A DNA stretch of 64,000 bases from Pseudomonadota bacterium (GTDB taxonomy: Bacteria > Pseudomonadota > Gammaproteobacteria > Steroidobacterales > Steroidobacteraceae): contig JAKBWB010000045.1 in NCBI GenBank assembly GCA_021843755.1, positions 47,260 through 111,259 on the forward strand, read 5' to 3'. Below the pieces are notes generated by a model. The model was not told where the DNA came from, searched no databases, and saw nothing but the letters and a program-made list of their open reading frames with translations. Every line of letters begins with the position of its first letter. Positions within the stretch are counted from its first letter, which is position 1. The translations under genes were made by a program, and so were the position numbers. Shown here piece by piece: positions 17,907-25,842 of the stretch.

Positions 17907-19239
17907 AGGCGGCCTCGAGCGCCGCGTCGACCCGCGCCACCGGCACCACGCGCAGCCCGTCGATCGGCTTGCGCGGCGCGTTGTCGCGCGGCACGAGCGC
18001 GGCCTGAAAGCCTTGCTTGCGCGCCTCCTGCAGCCGCTCTTCGCCGTAGGCCACCGGGCGCACCTCGCCGGTCAGGCCGATCTCTCCGAATGCCACCAGT
18101 GTGCCCGGCACGATGCGCTCTGCGAGGCTCGAGGCGAGCGCAATCAGCACCGGAAGATCCCACGCCGTCTCCTCGATGCGCACGCCGCCGACGGCATTGA
18201 CGAACACGTCGTGCTCCTGGAGCGACACGCCGGCATGCCGGTTCATGACCGCGAGCAGCATCGCCAGGCGATTCGCATCCAGTCCCTGCGCGATGCGCCG
18301 CGGCGCCCCGAAGCGCATGCGATCGACCAGCGCCTGCAGCTCGATCAGCAGCGGCCGTCCGCCCTCGCGCGTCACCGTGACGATGCTGCCGGCGGCCGGC
18401 TCGGGCGCTCGGGCGAGAAAGATCGCCGAGGGGTTGCGCACCTCGCGCAGCCCCGCCTCGGTCATGGCGAAGAACCCCAGCTCGTTGACCGCTCCGAAGC
18501 GGTTCTTGGTGGCGCGCACGATGCGGTAGCGGCTCGAGGTCTCGCTCTCGAAGTAAAGCACGGTGTCCACCAGGTGCTCGAGCACGCGGGGGCCGGCGAT
18601 CGAGCCGTCCTTGGTGACGTGGCCGATCAGGAACACGGCCGTGGCGCGGCGCTTGGCGAAGCGCACGAGCTCCGCGGCGCACTCCTTCAGCTGCGAGACC
18701 GCACCGGCCGCGGCATCGAGCCGCTCCGACTGCACCGTCTGGATCGAATCGACGATCAAGAGCGCCACGCCACGCTCGGCCGCCCGCTCGAGCACCGCTC
18801 CGAGTTCGGTCTCGGCCAGGATCTCGAGCGAAGCCGCGGTGAGCCCCAGCCGCTGCGCGCGCATCGCCACCTGCGCGGCCGACTCCTCGCCGCTGGCATA
18901 CAGGACCGGTGCGCCGCCGCCGACCTGCGCGGCCACCTGCAGCAGCAGCGTCGACTTGCCGATGCCCGGATCGCCCCCGAGCAGCGTCACCGATCCCGGC
19001 ACCACCCCCCCGCCCAACACCCGGTCGAGCTCGGCAAGCCCACTGGAGAGACGGCGCAGATCCGCGGCGCCGGCCGGCAGCGGCACCGGCTCGCCCGCCG
19101 CCGAGCGCCGCTGCGACATTCGGGAGGCCGGCACCGGCTCGAGCACGTTCCACTCGCCGCACCCGGGGCAGCTGCCCTGCCATTTCAGGCTCCGGCCGCC
19201 GCAGGCGCTGCAAACGTAGAGGGTGCTGGACCGTGACAT
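17854..19239 (-). CDS. radA: DNA repair protein RadA
   Basis: A 461-residue RecA-like ATPase acting in recombination-intermediate processing and branch migration. The N-terminal zinc finger is YVCSACGG with SCPGCGEW. Walker A is GGDPGIGKST, the RadA-specific motif is ATKNRFGAVNELG, and a C-terminal Lon-protease-like domain follows. The start MSRSSTLYVCSAC at 19239 is the family start; the frame extends upstream without similarity. The C-terminal codons overlap the end of the CorC-like gene on the other strand. A LexA-like palindrome lies about 200 bases upstream. Confidence 0.96.
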   Translation of the reverse strand: MSRSSTLYVCSACGGRSLKWQGSCPGCGEWNVLEPVPASRMSQRRSAAGEPVPLPAGAADLRRLSSGLAELDRVLGGGVVPGSVTLLGGDPGIGKSTLLLQVAAQVGGGAPVLYASGEESAAQVAMRAQRLGLTAASLEILAETELGAVLERAAERGVALLIVDSIQTVQSERLDAAAGAVSQLKECAAELVRFAKRRATAVFLIGHVTKDGSIAGPRVLEHLVDTVLYFESETSSRYRIVRATKNRFGAVNELGFFAMTEAGLREVRNPSAIFLARAPEPAAGSIVTVTREGGRPLLIELQALVDRMRFGAPRRIAQGLDANRLAMLLAVMNRHAGVSLQEHDVFVNAVGGVRIEETAWDLPVLIALASSLAERIVPGTLVAFGEIGLTGEVRPVAYGEERLQEARKQGFQAALVPRDNAPRKPIDGLRVVPVARVDAALEAAFSSSPRPGPAARAPARS

Positions 19240-19651
19240 GAATACGCTGGCTCCGCGGTCGGGTGCTAGGATGCGTCGATGGCCGTGGGGTGCGGGCCGG
19301 CCTGATGAGCGCCAGCCGCTGCCGCCTGCAGCCGGGAGCGCCTTGATTCGATGTGACGCCTGACTAAGGTTCGCGTGAAACCGTTCCACCCTCACGAGCG
19401 CAGGCGGCCCCGCCGCTTCCTGCTCACGAACTCGCCCATGTACAAATATACAGGCAGTGAAGCGAAAGTCAAATCATCAAAGTGACGGTTCGCTCGCGAG
19501 CTGCGCGCTGCATCGGCCGCAGCGGAGAATTTGTGACCCTGCACTCGGACTCGCGCCGGGGCAATGCTAGCTTATGCGCGCCCGGGTCGCGGATCGGTTG
19601 ACTATGCTCGTCGAAAAAATCAATGCGCTACGAGACGTCTGAGGCCGCCGC
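19240..19651. other. Intergenic region between radA and the PP2C gene
   Basis: About 410 bases between divergently transcribed genes, with no supported ORF. It carries the LexA-like palindrome listed separately and a TTGACT hexamer at about 19598 that could be a -35 for the phosphatase gene, without a good -10 at standard spacing. Confidence 0.45.
19438..19453. promoter_or_regulatory. LexA-like palindrome
   Basis: ATGTACAAATATACAG fits CTGT-N8-ACAG with one mismatch and an AT-rich centre; its core is TGTA-N6-TACA. It is the most AT-rich short stretch in this spacer. It lies 199 bases upstream of the radA start, farther than usual for a LexA operator, so the assignment is tentative. Confidence 0.4.
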
Positions 19652-20476
19652 ATGGGTCTGAAGAACAAGCTGCGCGTCGTCGGGCTGACCGACACCGGCA
19701 AGGTCCGCGAACACAACGAAGACACCATTGCCGGCGATGCCGACAGCGGTCTGTTGGTGCTGGCCGACGGCATGGGCGGCTACAAGGCCGGGGAAGTCGC
19801 CAGCGGACTGGCGGTGAAGACCATCGTCAGCATGGTGCGCGAGCACATGCAGCGCGAGAACCTGCGGGCCGGGGACGCCGAGACGGGCCTCGCGCGCACC
19901 AGCATCATCCTGCGCGACGCGATCCACCGGGCCAACAAGATCATCTACCAGACCGCGCATACCCAGCCGCAGTGCGAAGGCATGGGCACGACGGTGGTGG
20001 CGGCGCTGTTCTTCGACAACAAGGTCACCATCGCCCACGTCGGCGACTCGCGCCTGTACCGCGCGCAGGGCGGGAAGTTCGAGCGCATCACCATGGACCA
20101 CTCGCTCCTGCAGGAGCTGGTCGACCGGGGCCTGTACTCGGCGGAGGAGGCCCAGCGGGCCGCAAACAAAAACTACGTCACACGCGCCCTCGGCGTCGAG
20201 CCGAACGTCGAGGTGGAGATCCAGGAGATCCCGGTCCACAAGGGCGAGCTGTACATGCTGTGCTCGGACGGCCTGTCGGACATGGTCGAGGACGAGGACA
20301 TCCATTTAACGATAAGCACGTTTAGTGCTAATCTAGATAATGTCGCCAGACAATTGATTCAGTTGGCCAACGACAACGGCGGCCGGGACAACATCTCGGT
20401 GCTGATGGCGCATGTCGTCGACGCGTTCCCGGCGCGCACCGGCATGCTCGAGAAGATCCGCAAATGGTTCAGCTGA
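19652..20476 (+). CDS. PP2C-family serine/threonine phosphatase (Stp1/PrpC-like)
   Basis: A 274-residue Mn/Mg-dependent protein phosphatase. PP2C motifs are visible in order: GLTDTGKVREHNEDT, VLADGMGGYKAGEVAS, GMGTTVVAALF, IAHVGDSRLYR, LCSDGLSDMVEDEDI and GGRDNISVLMA, with the metal-binding Asp residues intact. It has no membrane segment. The next gene encodes an FHA protein that could read phosphothreonine, so the pair probably forms a phospho-signalling unit. No Ser/Thr kinase gene is visible nearby. Confidence 0.92.
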   Translation: MGLKNKLRVVGLTDTGKVREHNEDTIAGDADSGLLVLADGMGGYKAGEVASGLAVKTIVSMVREHMQRENLRAGDAETGLARTSIILRDAIHRANKIIYQTAHTQPQCEGMGTTVVAALFFDNKVTIAHVGDSRLYRAQGGKFERITMDHSLLQELVDRGLYSAEEAQRAANKNYVTRALGVEPNVEVEIQEIPVHKGELYMLCSDGLSDMVEDEDIHLTISTFSANLDNVARQLIQLANDNGGRDNISVLMAHVVDAFPARTGMLEKIRKWFS

Positions 20477-20498
20477 CGGCAGGGGGCGGGAGAGACGT

Positions 20499-21242
20499 AT
20501 GGCAAGGTTGATCTTGAGCCTCGAAGGCCAGGTAATGGCCGAGTACAACATGAACAAGGAGCGTTACACGGTCGGCCGGCTTCCCGACAACGACATCCGG
20601 ATCGATAACGCCGCGGTGAGCGGCCATCATTCGCTGGTCATCAACATCCTCAACGACTCGTTTCTCGAGGATCTCAACAGCACCAACGGCACCTACGTCA
20701 ACGGCAAGCTGATCAAGAAGCACGCGCTGCAGCACGGCGACGTGATCACCGTCGGCCATCATCAGCTGCGCTTCATGGAAGACGACGAGCAGCAGGATGA
20801 GTTCGAGAAGACCATGGTGATCCAGCCCTCCGCGCGGCCCATGCAGGCGCTGCGCGCGGCCGCCGAGGCGGCTGAAGCGGCCGCAGCGGCCAACGGCGCC
20901 GACGCACGCCCGAGCGCTGCGGCGAGCACCCCGGCCGGCCCCAGCGGCCCGCCGGCGGCCCCGACACCCAGGCCCGCGAAGCTGCAGGTGCTCTCCGGCG
21001 CCTTCGCGGGGCGCGAGCTGGAACTGACCAAGACACTCACCACCCTCGGACGCCCCGGCGTACAGGTGGCGGCCATCACCCGCCGGGCCAACGGCTATTT
21101 CATCGTGCACGTCGATGCCGACAAGCCGGATCATTTCCCGATCGTCAACGGCACGGCGATCGGTGCCCAGCCGACCCTGCTGCGCGACAACGACGTCATC
21201 CAGCTCGCCGGCGTGAAGATGGGGTTCTTCCTGACGGGCTGA
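20499..21242 (+). CDS. Protein with one canonical and one degenerate FHA domain
   Basis: A 247-residue cytoplasmic protein. Residues about 5-95 form a canonical FHA domain (YTVGRLPDNDIRIDNAAVSGHHSL, then NSTNGTYVNG), which binds phosphothreonine peptides. A low-complexity Ala/Pro-rich linker follows (about 120-160). A second FHA-like region (TTLGRPGVQVAAITRRANGYFI ... IVNGTAIG) lacks the usual GRxxxNDI and SxxH pattern. ATG 20499 is preceded by GGGAGAG. It starts 22 bases after the phosphatase gene and is probably cotranscribed; a TMVIQP-like Thr after the first domain may be a phospho-site (inference). Confidence 0.85.
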   Translation: MARLILSLEGQVMAEYNMNKERYTVGRLPDNDIRIDNAAVSGHHSLVINILNDSFLEDLNSTNGTYVNGKLIKKHALQHGDVITVGHHQLRFMEDDEQQDEFEKTMVIQPSARPMQALRAAAEAAEAAAAANGADARPSAAASTPAGPSGPPAAPTPRPAKLQVLSGAFAGRELELTKTLTTLGRPGVQVAAITRRANGYFIVHVDADKPDHFPIVNGTAIGAQPTLLRDNDVIQLAGVKMGFFLTG

Positions 21243-21283
21243 GGGCGCGCGGCGGGGAACGGCCGGCCTCGCCCACCGGACGC

Positions 21284-22369
21284 TCAGCGCAGATCGAACG
21301 GCACCCGCTGGCTGACGGCGCAGAGCAGCTCGTAGGGAATCGTGCCGGCGGCGCGCGCCAGCGTCTCGACTGGAGGATCCTCGCCCCACAGCACCACGGG
21401 CGTGCCCACGCCCACCGCCGCGTGCTCCGCAGCACTCACGTCCACCGCGATCATGTCCATCGAGACCCGACCGCACAGGGGCGCGATCCGGCCTGCGACG
21501 CCCACCGGCGTGCCGCTCGGCAGATTGCGCGGCAGCCCGTCGCCGTAGCCGCCCGCCACGATGGCGATGCGCGCATCCCGCTCCGCCCGCCAGGTCGCAC
21601 CGTACCCGACCGTCTCCCCGCGCGGCACCGAGCGGATCGCGATCACGGAGGTCTCCAGGCTCATCACCGGCCGCAACCCGAGCTCGCCGCGGCCGCTGCC
21701 GCGGGCGAACGGCGAGACGCCGTAGAGCGCCAGCCCCGGCCGCACCCAGTCGCCGCCAACGGGCACGGCGCCGAAGATGCCGGCGGTGTTGGCGATGCTG
21801 ACGGCGCCGCCGATGCCGCGCGTGGCGGCGCGGAAGCGCTCGAGCTGCCCGCGGGTCATCTGCCCGTCGGGCGCGTCGGCACAGGCGAGGTGGGTCATCA
21901 GTCGGATCGCGGGCGGGGCGGGACGCAGCTCGCGCAGCCGCCGATGGGCCTCGCGGAACACCTCGGGACGAAAGCCCAGGCGGTTCATTCCCGTGTCGAT
22001 CTTGATCCACAGCACCGGCGGCTCGATGGGCGCGGCGGCCGCGAGCAGCTCGACTTGCAGCGCATCGTGCACCACCAGCTCGAGGTCGAAATGGCGCGCC
22101 GCGCGCAGCTGCTCGTCCGTGAACACCCCCTCGAGCAGCACGATCGGCGCACGGATGCCCCGCTCGCGCAGGCGCACGCCCTCCTCCAGGCGCGCCACGG
22201 CGAAGCTGTCGGCGCCGGGCAGCGCCAATGCAGTCTGTTCCAAGCCGTGTCCGTAGGCGTTCGCCTTGACCACCGCCATCACGCGCGCCCCCGGAGCGCG
22301 CGCGCGGATCACCTCGATGTTGTGTCGCAACGCGCCGCCGTCGATGACGGCGCGGATCAGCCGGCTCAC
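21284..22369 (-). CDS. alr: Alanine racemase
   Basis: A 361-residue PLP enzyme interconverting L- and D-alanine for peptidoglycan. The PLP lysine is in VVKANAYGHG near residue 35 and the second catalytic base, Tyr, is in ETVGYGATW. RVSMDMIAVD is the conserved C-terminal segment. The GTG start overlaps the dnaB stop as GTGA, so it is translated with dnaB, a common gammaproteobacterial arrangement. Confidence 0.96.
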   Translation of the reverse strand: MSRLIRAVIDGGALRHNIEVIRARAPGARVMAVVKANAYGHGLEQTALALPGADSFAVARLEEGVRLRERGIRAPIVLLEGVFTDEQLRAARHFDLELVVHDALQVELLAAAAPIEPPVLWIKIDTGMNRLGFRPEVFREAHRRLRELRPAPPAIRLMTHLACADAPDGQMTRGQLERFRAATRGIGGAVSIANTAGIFGAVPVGGDWVRPGLALYGVSPFARGSGRGELGLRPVMSLETSVIAIRSVPRGETVGYGATWRAERDARIAIVAGGYGDGLPRNLPSGTPVGVAGRIAPLCGRVSMDMIAVDVSAAEHAAVGVGTPVVLWGEDPPVETLARAAGTIPYELLCAVSQRVPFDLR

Positions 22370-23769
22370 CTGAGCACGCCGTCGGCGTACGCGTCCGGCG
22401 CGTAGTTGGCGAAACGCGTGTACTGGCCCTGGAATGTCAGCAGGAAGGTGCCGATGTCGCCGTTGCGGTGCTTGACGAGGTCGATCTCCGCCACGCCCTT
22501 CTTGGTGGTGTTCCTGTCGTACACCTCCTCGCGATAGATCAGCAGGATCATGTCCGCGTCCTGCTCGAGTGAGCCGCTTTCACGCAGATCCGACATGACC
22601 GGCTTCTTGTTCTCGCGCTGCTCGACCGCCCGGTTCAGCTGCGAGAGCGCGATCACCGGAATGGCGAGCTCCTTGGCGAGCGCCTTGAGGCCGCGGGAGA
22701 TCTCGGCGATCTCCGTGGCGCGATTCTCCTTCGTGCCCGGCACATGCATCAGCTGCAAGTAATCCACCACGATCAGATCGAGGCCGTGCTCGCGCTTGAG
22801 GCGCCGCGCGCGGGCGCGCAACTCGGTCGGCGTCAGCGCCGGGGTCTCATCGATGAAGATCTTGGCTTCCGAGAGCTGATTCGTGGCGCTGGTGATGCGC
22901 ACCCAGTCGTCGTCGGAGATGCGGCCGCTGCGCAGGCTCCCGAGCGGCACGCCGCCGATCGAAGCGAGCATGCGGGTGATGACCTGCTCGGAGGGCATCT
23001 CCATGCTGAAGATCGCCACCGAGGCCTGCGTGCCCCGGTGGACCGCCGCGTACTCGGCCATGTTGACCGCGAGTGTCGTCTTGCCCATCGAGGGCCGCCC
23101 GGCGACGATCAGCAAGTCGCCCGGACGCAGCCCGCCGGTGATCTTGTCGAAATCGCTGAACCCGGTCGGCAATCCCCGCAGCTTGTCGGGGTTGCTGTGC
23201 CACTCGTCGATCTGATCGATGACCGCGGGCAGGAGGTGCTTGACCGCCTGCGCGCCCTGGCGGCCGCGCGCCCCGGCTTCGGCGATCTGGAAGACGCGCT
23301 GCTCGGCCAGGTCGACCAGCTCGCGCGCCGTCTGACCGTCGTTGTTGAACACCGCCGAGGCGATCTCGGTGCCGGCCCGGATCAGCTCGCGCAGCAGCGA
23401 GCGCTCGCGGACAATCTCCGCGTAGGCGCGCACGTTGGCGGCCGTCGGCGTATCGCGGGCCAGTGTGGACAGATACGCCAGCCCGCCGGCCGCCTCGAGC
23501 TTGCCGAGCCGCTCGAGCTGCTGGCTGACCGTGACCGCATCGCAGGGCCGGCCGTTGCCGGCCAGCGCGCCGATGGCCTCGAAGATCAGCCGGTGGTCGG
23601 GCCGGTAGAAGTCCGCCTCGCCCACCGCATCGGCCACCTGGTCCCAGGCACTGGCATCGAGCAGCAGCCCGCCGAGCACCGCCTGCTCGGCTTCGATCGA
23701 ATGGGGAGGCGTCGGGACATCCCCGAGCGCCGAACCGCTCCCGCCGCGCGCTTTGGGGATGGCGGCCAC
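22366..23769 (-). CDS. dnaB: Replicative DNA helicase DnaB
   Basis: A 467-residue hexameric 5'-3' helicase of the replication fork. The N-terminal domain begins HSIEAEQAVLGGLLLD; the RecA-like motor has Walker A AGRPSMGKTTLA, Walker B LIVVDYLQLM, and the arginine-finger region SRGLKALAKEL. No intein is present. GTG 23769 is the start. It follows rplI and precedes alr in one operon. Confidence 0.97.
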   Translation of the reverse strand: MAAIPKARGGSGSALGDVPTPPHSIEAEQAVLGGLLLDASAWDQVADAVGEADFYRPDHRLIFEAIGALAGNGRPCDAVTVSQQLERLGKLEAAGGLAYLSTLARDTPTAANVRAYAEIVRERSLLRELIRAGTEIASAVFNNDGQTARELVDLAEQRVFQIAEAGARGRQGAQAVKHLLPAVIDQIDEWHSNPDKLRGLPTGFSDFDKITGGLRPGDLLIVAGRPSMGKTTLAVNMAEYAAVHRGTQASVAIFSMEMPSEQVITRMLASIGGVPLGSLRSGRISDDDWVRITSATNQLSEAKIFIDETPALTPTELRARARRLKREHGLDLIVVDYLQLMHVPGTKENRATEIAEISRGLKALAKELAIPVIALSQLNRAVEQRENKKPVMSDLRESGSLEQDADMILLIYREEVYDRNTTKKGVAEIDLVKHRNGDIGTFLLTFQGQYTRFANYAPDAYADGVLR

Positions 23770-23791
23770 CGAGTGCCCGATCCGCCTGGCG

Positions 23792-24241
23792 CTACTCTTG
23801 CGCGACGATCACGACGGTCAGCGGAACATCGATGTCGGCGTGCAGGTGCAGCAGAACGTTGTGCTCCCCCGTCACACGCAGGGAGCCGTTCGGCAGGCGC
23901 ACTTCGCTGCGCTCGACCTTGAAGCCTTGGGCAGCGCACGCCTCGGCGATGTCGCTGGTGCCGACCGAGCCGAAGAGCTTGCCCTCGGCACCGGCCTTGG
24001 CGGTGATCACCAGCCTGAAATCCTTCAGGGCCGCGGCGCGCTCCTCGGCGGAGGCGAGGTGCTCGCGCGCGGCGCGCTCGATCTCGGCCCGACGCGCCTC
24101 GAAGCGCGCAATGTTCTCGGGCGTTGCCCGCGTCGCCTTGCCCTGGGGCAGCAGGTAGTTGCGCCCGAAGCCCGAGCGCACCGTGACCCGCTCGCCGATG
24201 TTGCCGACATTGGCCACTTTCTCGAGGAGTATGACGTCCAT
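23792..24241 (-). CDS. rplI: 50S ribosomal protein L9
   Basis: A 149-residue protein beginning MDVILLEKVANVGNIGERVT, with the conserved GFGRNYLLPQGKA signature and a long connecting helix (about residues 40-75). The C-terminal domain ends in VPLTVVIVAQE. L9 binds 23S rRNA near the L1 stalk. It sits nine bases after rpsR in the conserved rpsF-rpsR-rplI order. Confidence 0.97.
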   Translation of the reverse strand: MDVILLEKVANVGNIGERVTVRSGFGRNYLLPQGKATRATPENIARFEARRAEIERAAREHLASAEERAAALKDFRLVITAKAGAEGKLFGSVGTSDIAEACAAQGFKVERSEVRLPNGSLRVTGEHNVLLHLHADIDVPLTVVIVAQE

Positions 24242-24250
24242 GGGTGCGCC

Positions 24251-24502
24251 TCAGTGCTGGTCGGTGTACGGCAGCAGCGCCAGGAAGCGCGCGCGCTTGA
24301 TGGCGAGGGCGAGCTGGCGCTGGAAGAACGATTTGGTGCCCGTGATCCGGCTGGGGACGATCTTGCCCGTCTCGGAGACGTACCCCTTGAGTGTGCCGAG
24401 ATCCTTGTAATCGATGTGCGTCACGCCGTCGGCCGTGAAGCGGCAGAATTTCTTGCGGCGGGAGAAACGGCCGCCGCCGCCCGTGGGTGCTCTGCTGTTC
24501 AT
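24251..24502 (-). CDS. rpsR: 30S ribosomal protein S18
   Basis: An 83-residue basic protein with [33 protein letters not shown] and [20 protein letters not shown], typical of S18. ATG 24502 is chosen by homology; the frame remains open upstream through rpsF in another frame. S18 pairs with S6 on the 30S platform, matching its position after rpsF. There is no priB between them, unlike in E. coli. Confidence 0.97.
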   Translation of the reverse strand: MNSRAPTGGGGRFSRRKKFCRFTADGVTHIDYKDLGTLKGYVSETGKIVPSRITGTKSFFQRQLALAIKRARFLALLPYTDQH

Positions 24503-24545
24503 CAGTTCGGTATCCGTAGTTCGGTGAGGAGGTGCGCGGGTGCGC

Positions 24546-24953
24546 TCAGAGCAGCTCGGCGTCGGGCTCGCCGGACAGCGCGCCCGGCTCGCGCGGACGC
24601 TCGCGGCGGCCCTTGCCGGCCTCGCCCTCTTCCTCGGCGCCCTTGGCCATCGGCGAGGGCTCGGTGACAGCCGCGGCCATGGCGATGACCAGGTGGCGAA
24701 GCACCGCATCGCTGAAGCGGAACGCGCCGGTGAGCTCCCCGAGGGTCTTCTGATCGCACTCGATGTTCATCAGCACGTAATGCGCTTTATGAACCTTGGC
24801 GATCGGATAGGCGAGCTGGCGCCGCCCCCAGTCTTCCAGGCGGTGCATCTGCCCGCCGCCGGCGCTGATCATGCCCTTGTAGCGCTCGATCATCGCGGGC
24901 ACCTGCTCGCTCTGATCGGGATGAACCAGAATGACGATCTCGTAGTGCCTCAT
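24546..24953 (-). CDS. rpsF: 30S ribosomal protein S6
   Basis: A 135-residue protein starting [20 protein letters not shown], with [20 protein letters not shown] and [13 protein letters not shown]. After about residue 100 there is an acidic, basic and Gly-rich tail rather than the short poly-Glu tail of E. coli. A strong AGGAGG precedes the ATG. Promoter-proximal gene of rpsF-rpsR-rplI-dnaB-alr. Confidence 0.96.
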   Translation of the reverse strand: MRHYEIVILVHPDQSEQVPAMIERYKGMISAGGGQMHRLEDWGRRQLAYPIAKVHKAHYVLMNIECDQKTLGELTGAFRFSDAVLRHLVIAMAAAVTEPSPMAKGAEEEGEAGKGRRERPREPGALSGEPDAELL

Positions 24954-25085
24954 GTGTCCTCCTTACGGATTGTGAAGCCGCCCACGCGAGGCCTGCGGGT
25001 GCGGCAAGGAGCGATCCGGCCCCGTTTCGGGCGCGACCCCGGAAGGGGCCGGGGAGAATACTGGAAGGCCGGGGCCGCTGCAATA

Positions 25086-25838
25086 TCACGGCCGCCGCTG
25101 CCGCACGGCCTCATAGAGCAGCATGCCGGCGGCCACCGAGACGTTCAGGCTCTCCACCGCCCCGAGCTGCGGCAGGCGAACCCGGTAGTCGCAGTTCTGC
25201 CGCGTCAGGTGGCGCAGGCCCGCGCCCTCGGCTCCGAGCACCAGCACCCGCGGACCGCTCAGATCCACCTCGTCGGCGCGCACCGGGGCATCCGCATCGG
25301 CGCCGATCACCCACAGCCCGGCCTGCTTGAGCAACTGCAGGGTGCGCGAGAGGTTGGTGACCACCACCAGCGGTGTGGTCTCGGCCGCTCCGGCCGCCAC
25401 CTTGCGCGCCACCGGCGTGAGGTGCGCCGCGCGATCACGCGGCACCACCACCGCGAGCACGCCGCAAGCATCGGCGGTGCGCAGGCAGGCCCCGATGTTG
25501 TGCGGATCCTGGACGCCATCGAGCGCCAGCAACAGCGGCGCGGGCACCCTCTCGAGCGCCGTGATCAGCTGCTGCTCGTCCCACGGCGGCAGCGGATCGA
25601 TCTCGGCGAGCACGCCCTGATGCGCCACATCTCCGAGCCGCTGGCGCAGCGCCTGCGCCTCGATGCGGCGCACGGGCCGACCGGCGGCGCGGGCGAGATG
25701 CTCGATGCGCTGGATGCGAACGTCGTCGCGCCGCTCGGCGAGGTAAACCGCCCCGACCCGCTCGGGATGGCGCTCGAGCAGGGCGCGCACCGCGTGCAGG
25801 CCGTACAGATCGGAGCTGGCGCGGGCGTGCGCTTGCAC
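25086..25838 (-). CDS. rlmB: 23S rRNA (guanosine-2'-O-)-methyltransferase RlmB
   Basis: A 250-residue SpoU-family (TrmH) methyltransferase that modifies G2251 of 23S rRNA. SpoU motifs are DGVQDPHNIGACLRTADACG, LVLGAEGAGLRHL and LPQLGAVESLNVSVAAGMLL; the N-terminal substrate-binding domain begins DLYGLHAVRALLERHPERV. The start is GTG 25838, four bases after the rnr stop; the longer frame overlaps rnr and has no similarity. The rnr-rlmB pair is a conserved neighbourhood. Confidence 0.94.
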   Translation of the reverse strand: MQAHARASSDLYGLHAVRALLERHPERVGAVYLAERRDDVRIQRIEHLARAAGRPVRRIEAQALRQRLGDVAHQGVLAEIDPLPPWDEQQLITALERVPAPLLLALDGVQDPHNIGACLRTADACGVLAVVVPRDRAAHLTPVARKVAAGAAETTPLVVVTNLSRTLQLLKQAGLWVIGADADAPVRADEVDLSGPRVLVLGAEGAGLRHLTRQNCDYRVRLPQLGAVESLNVSVAAGMLLYEAVRQRRP

Positions 25839-25842
25839 GGCG

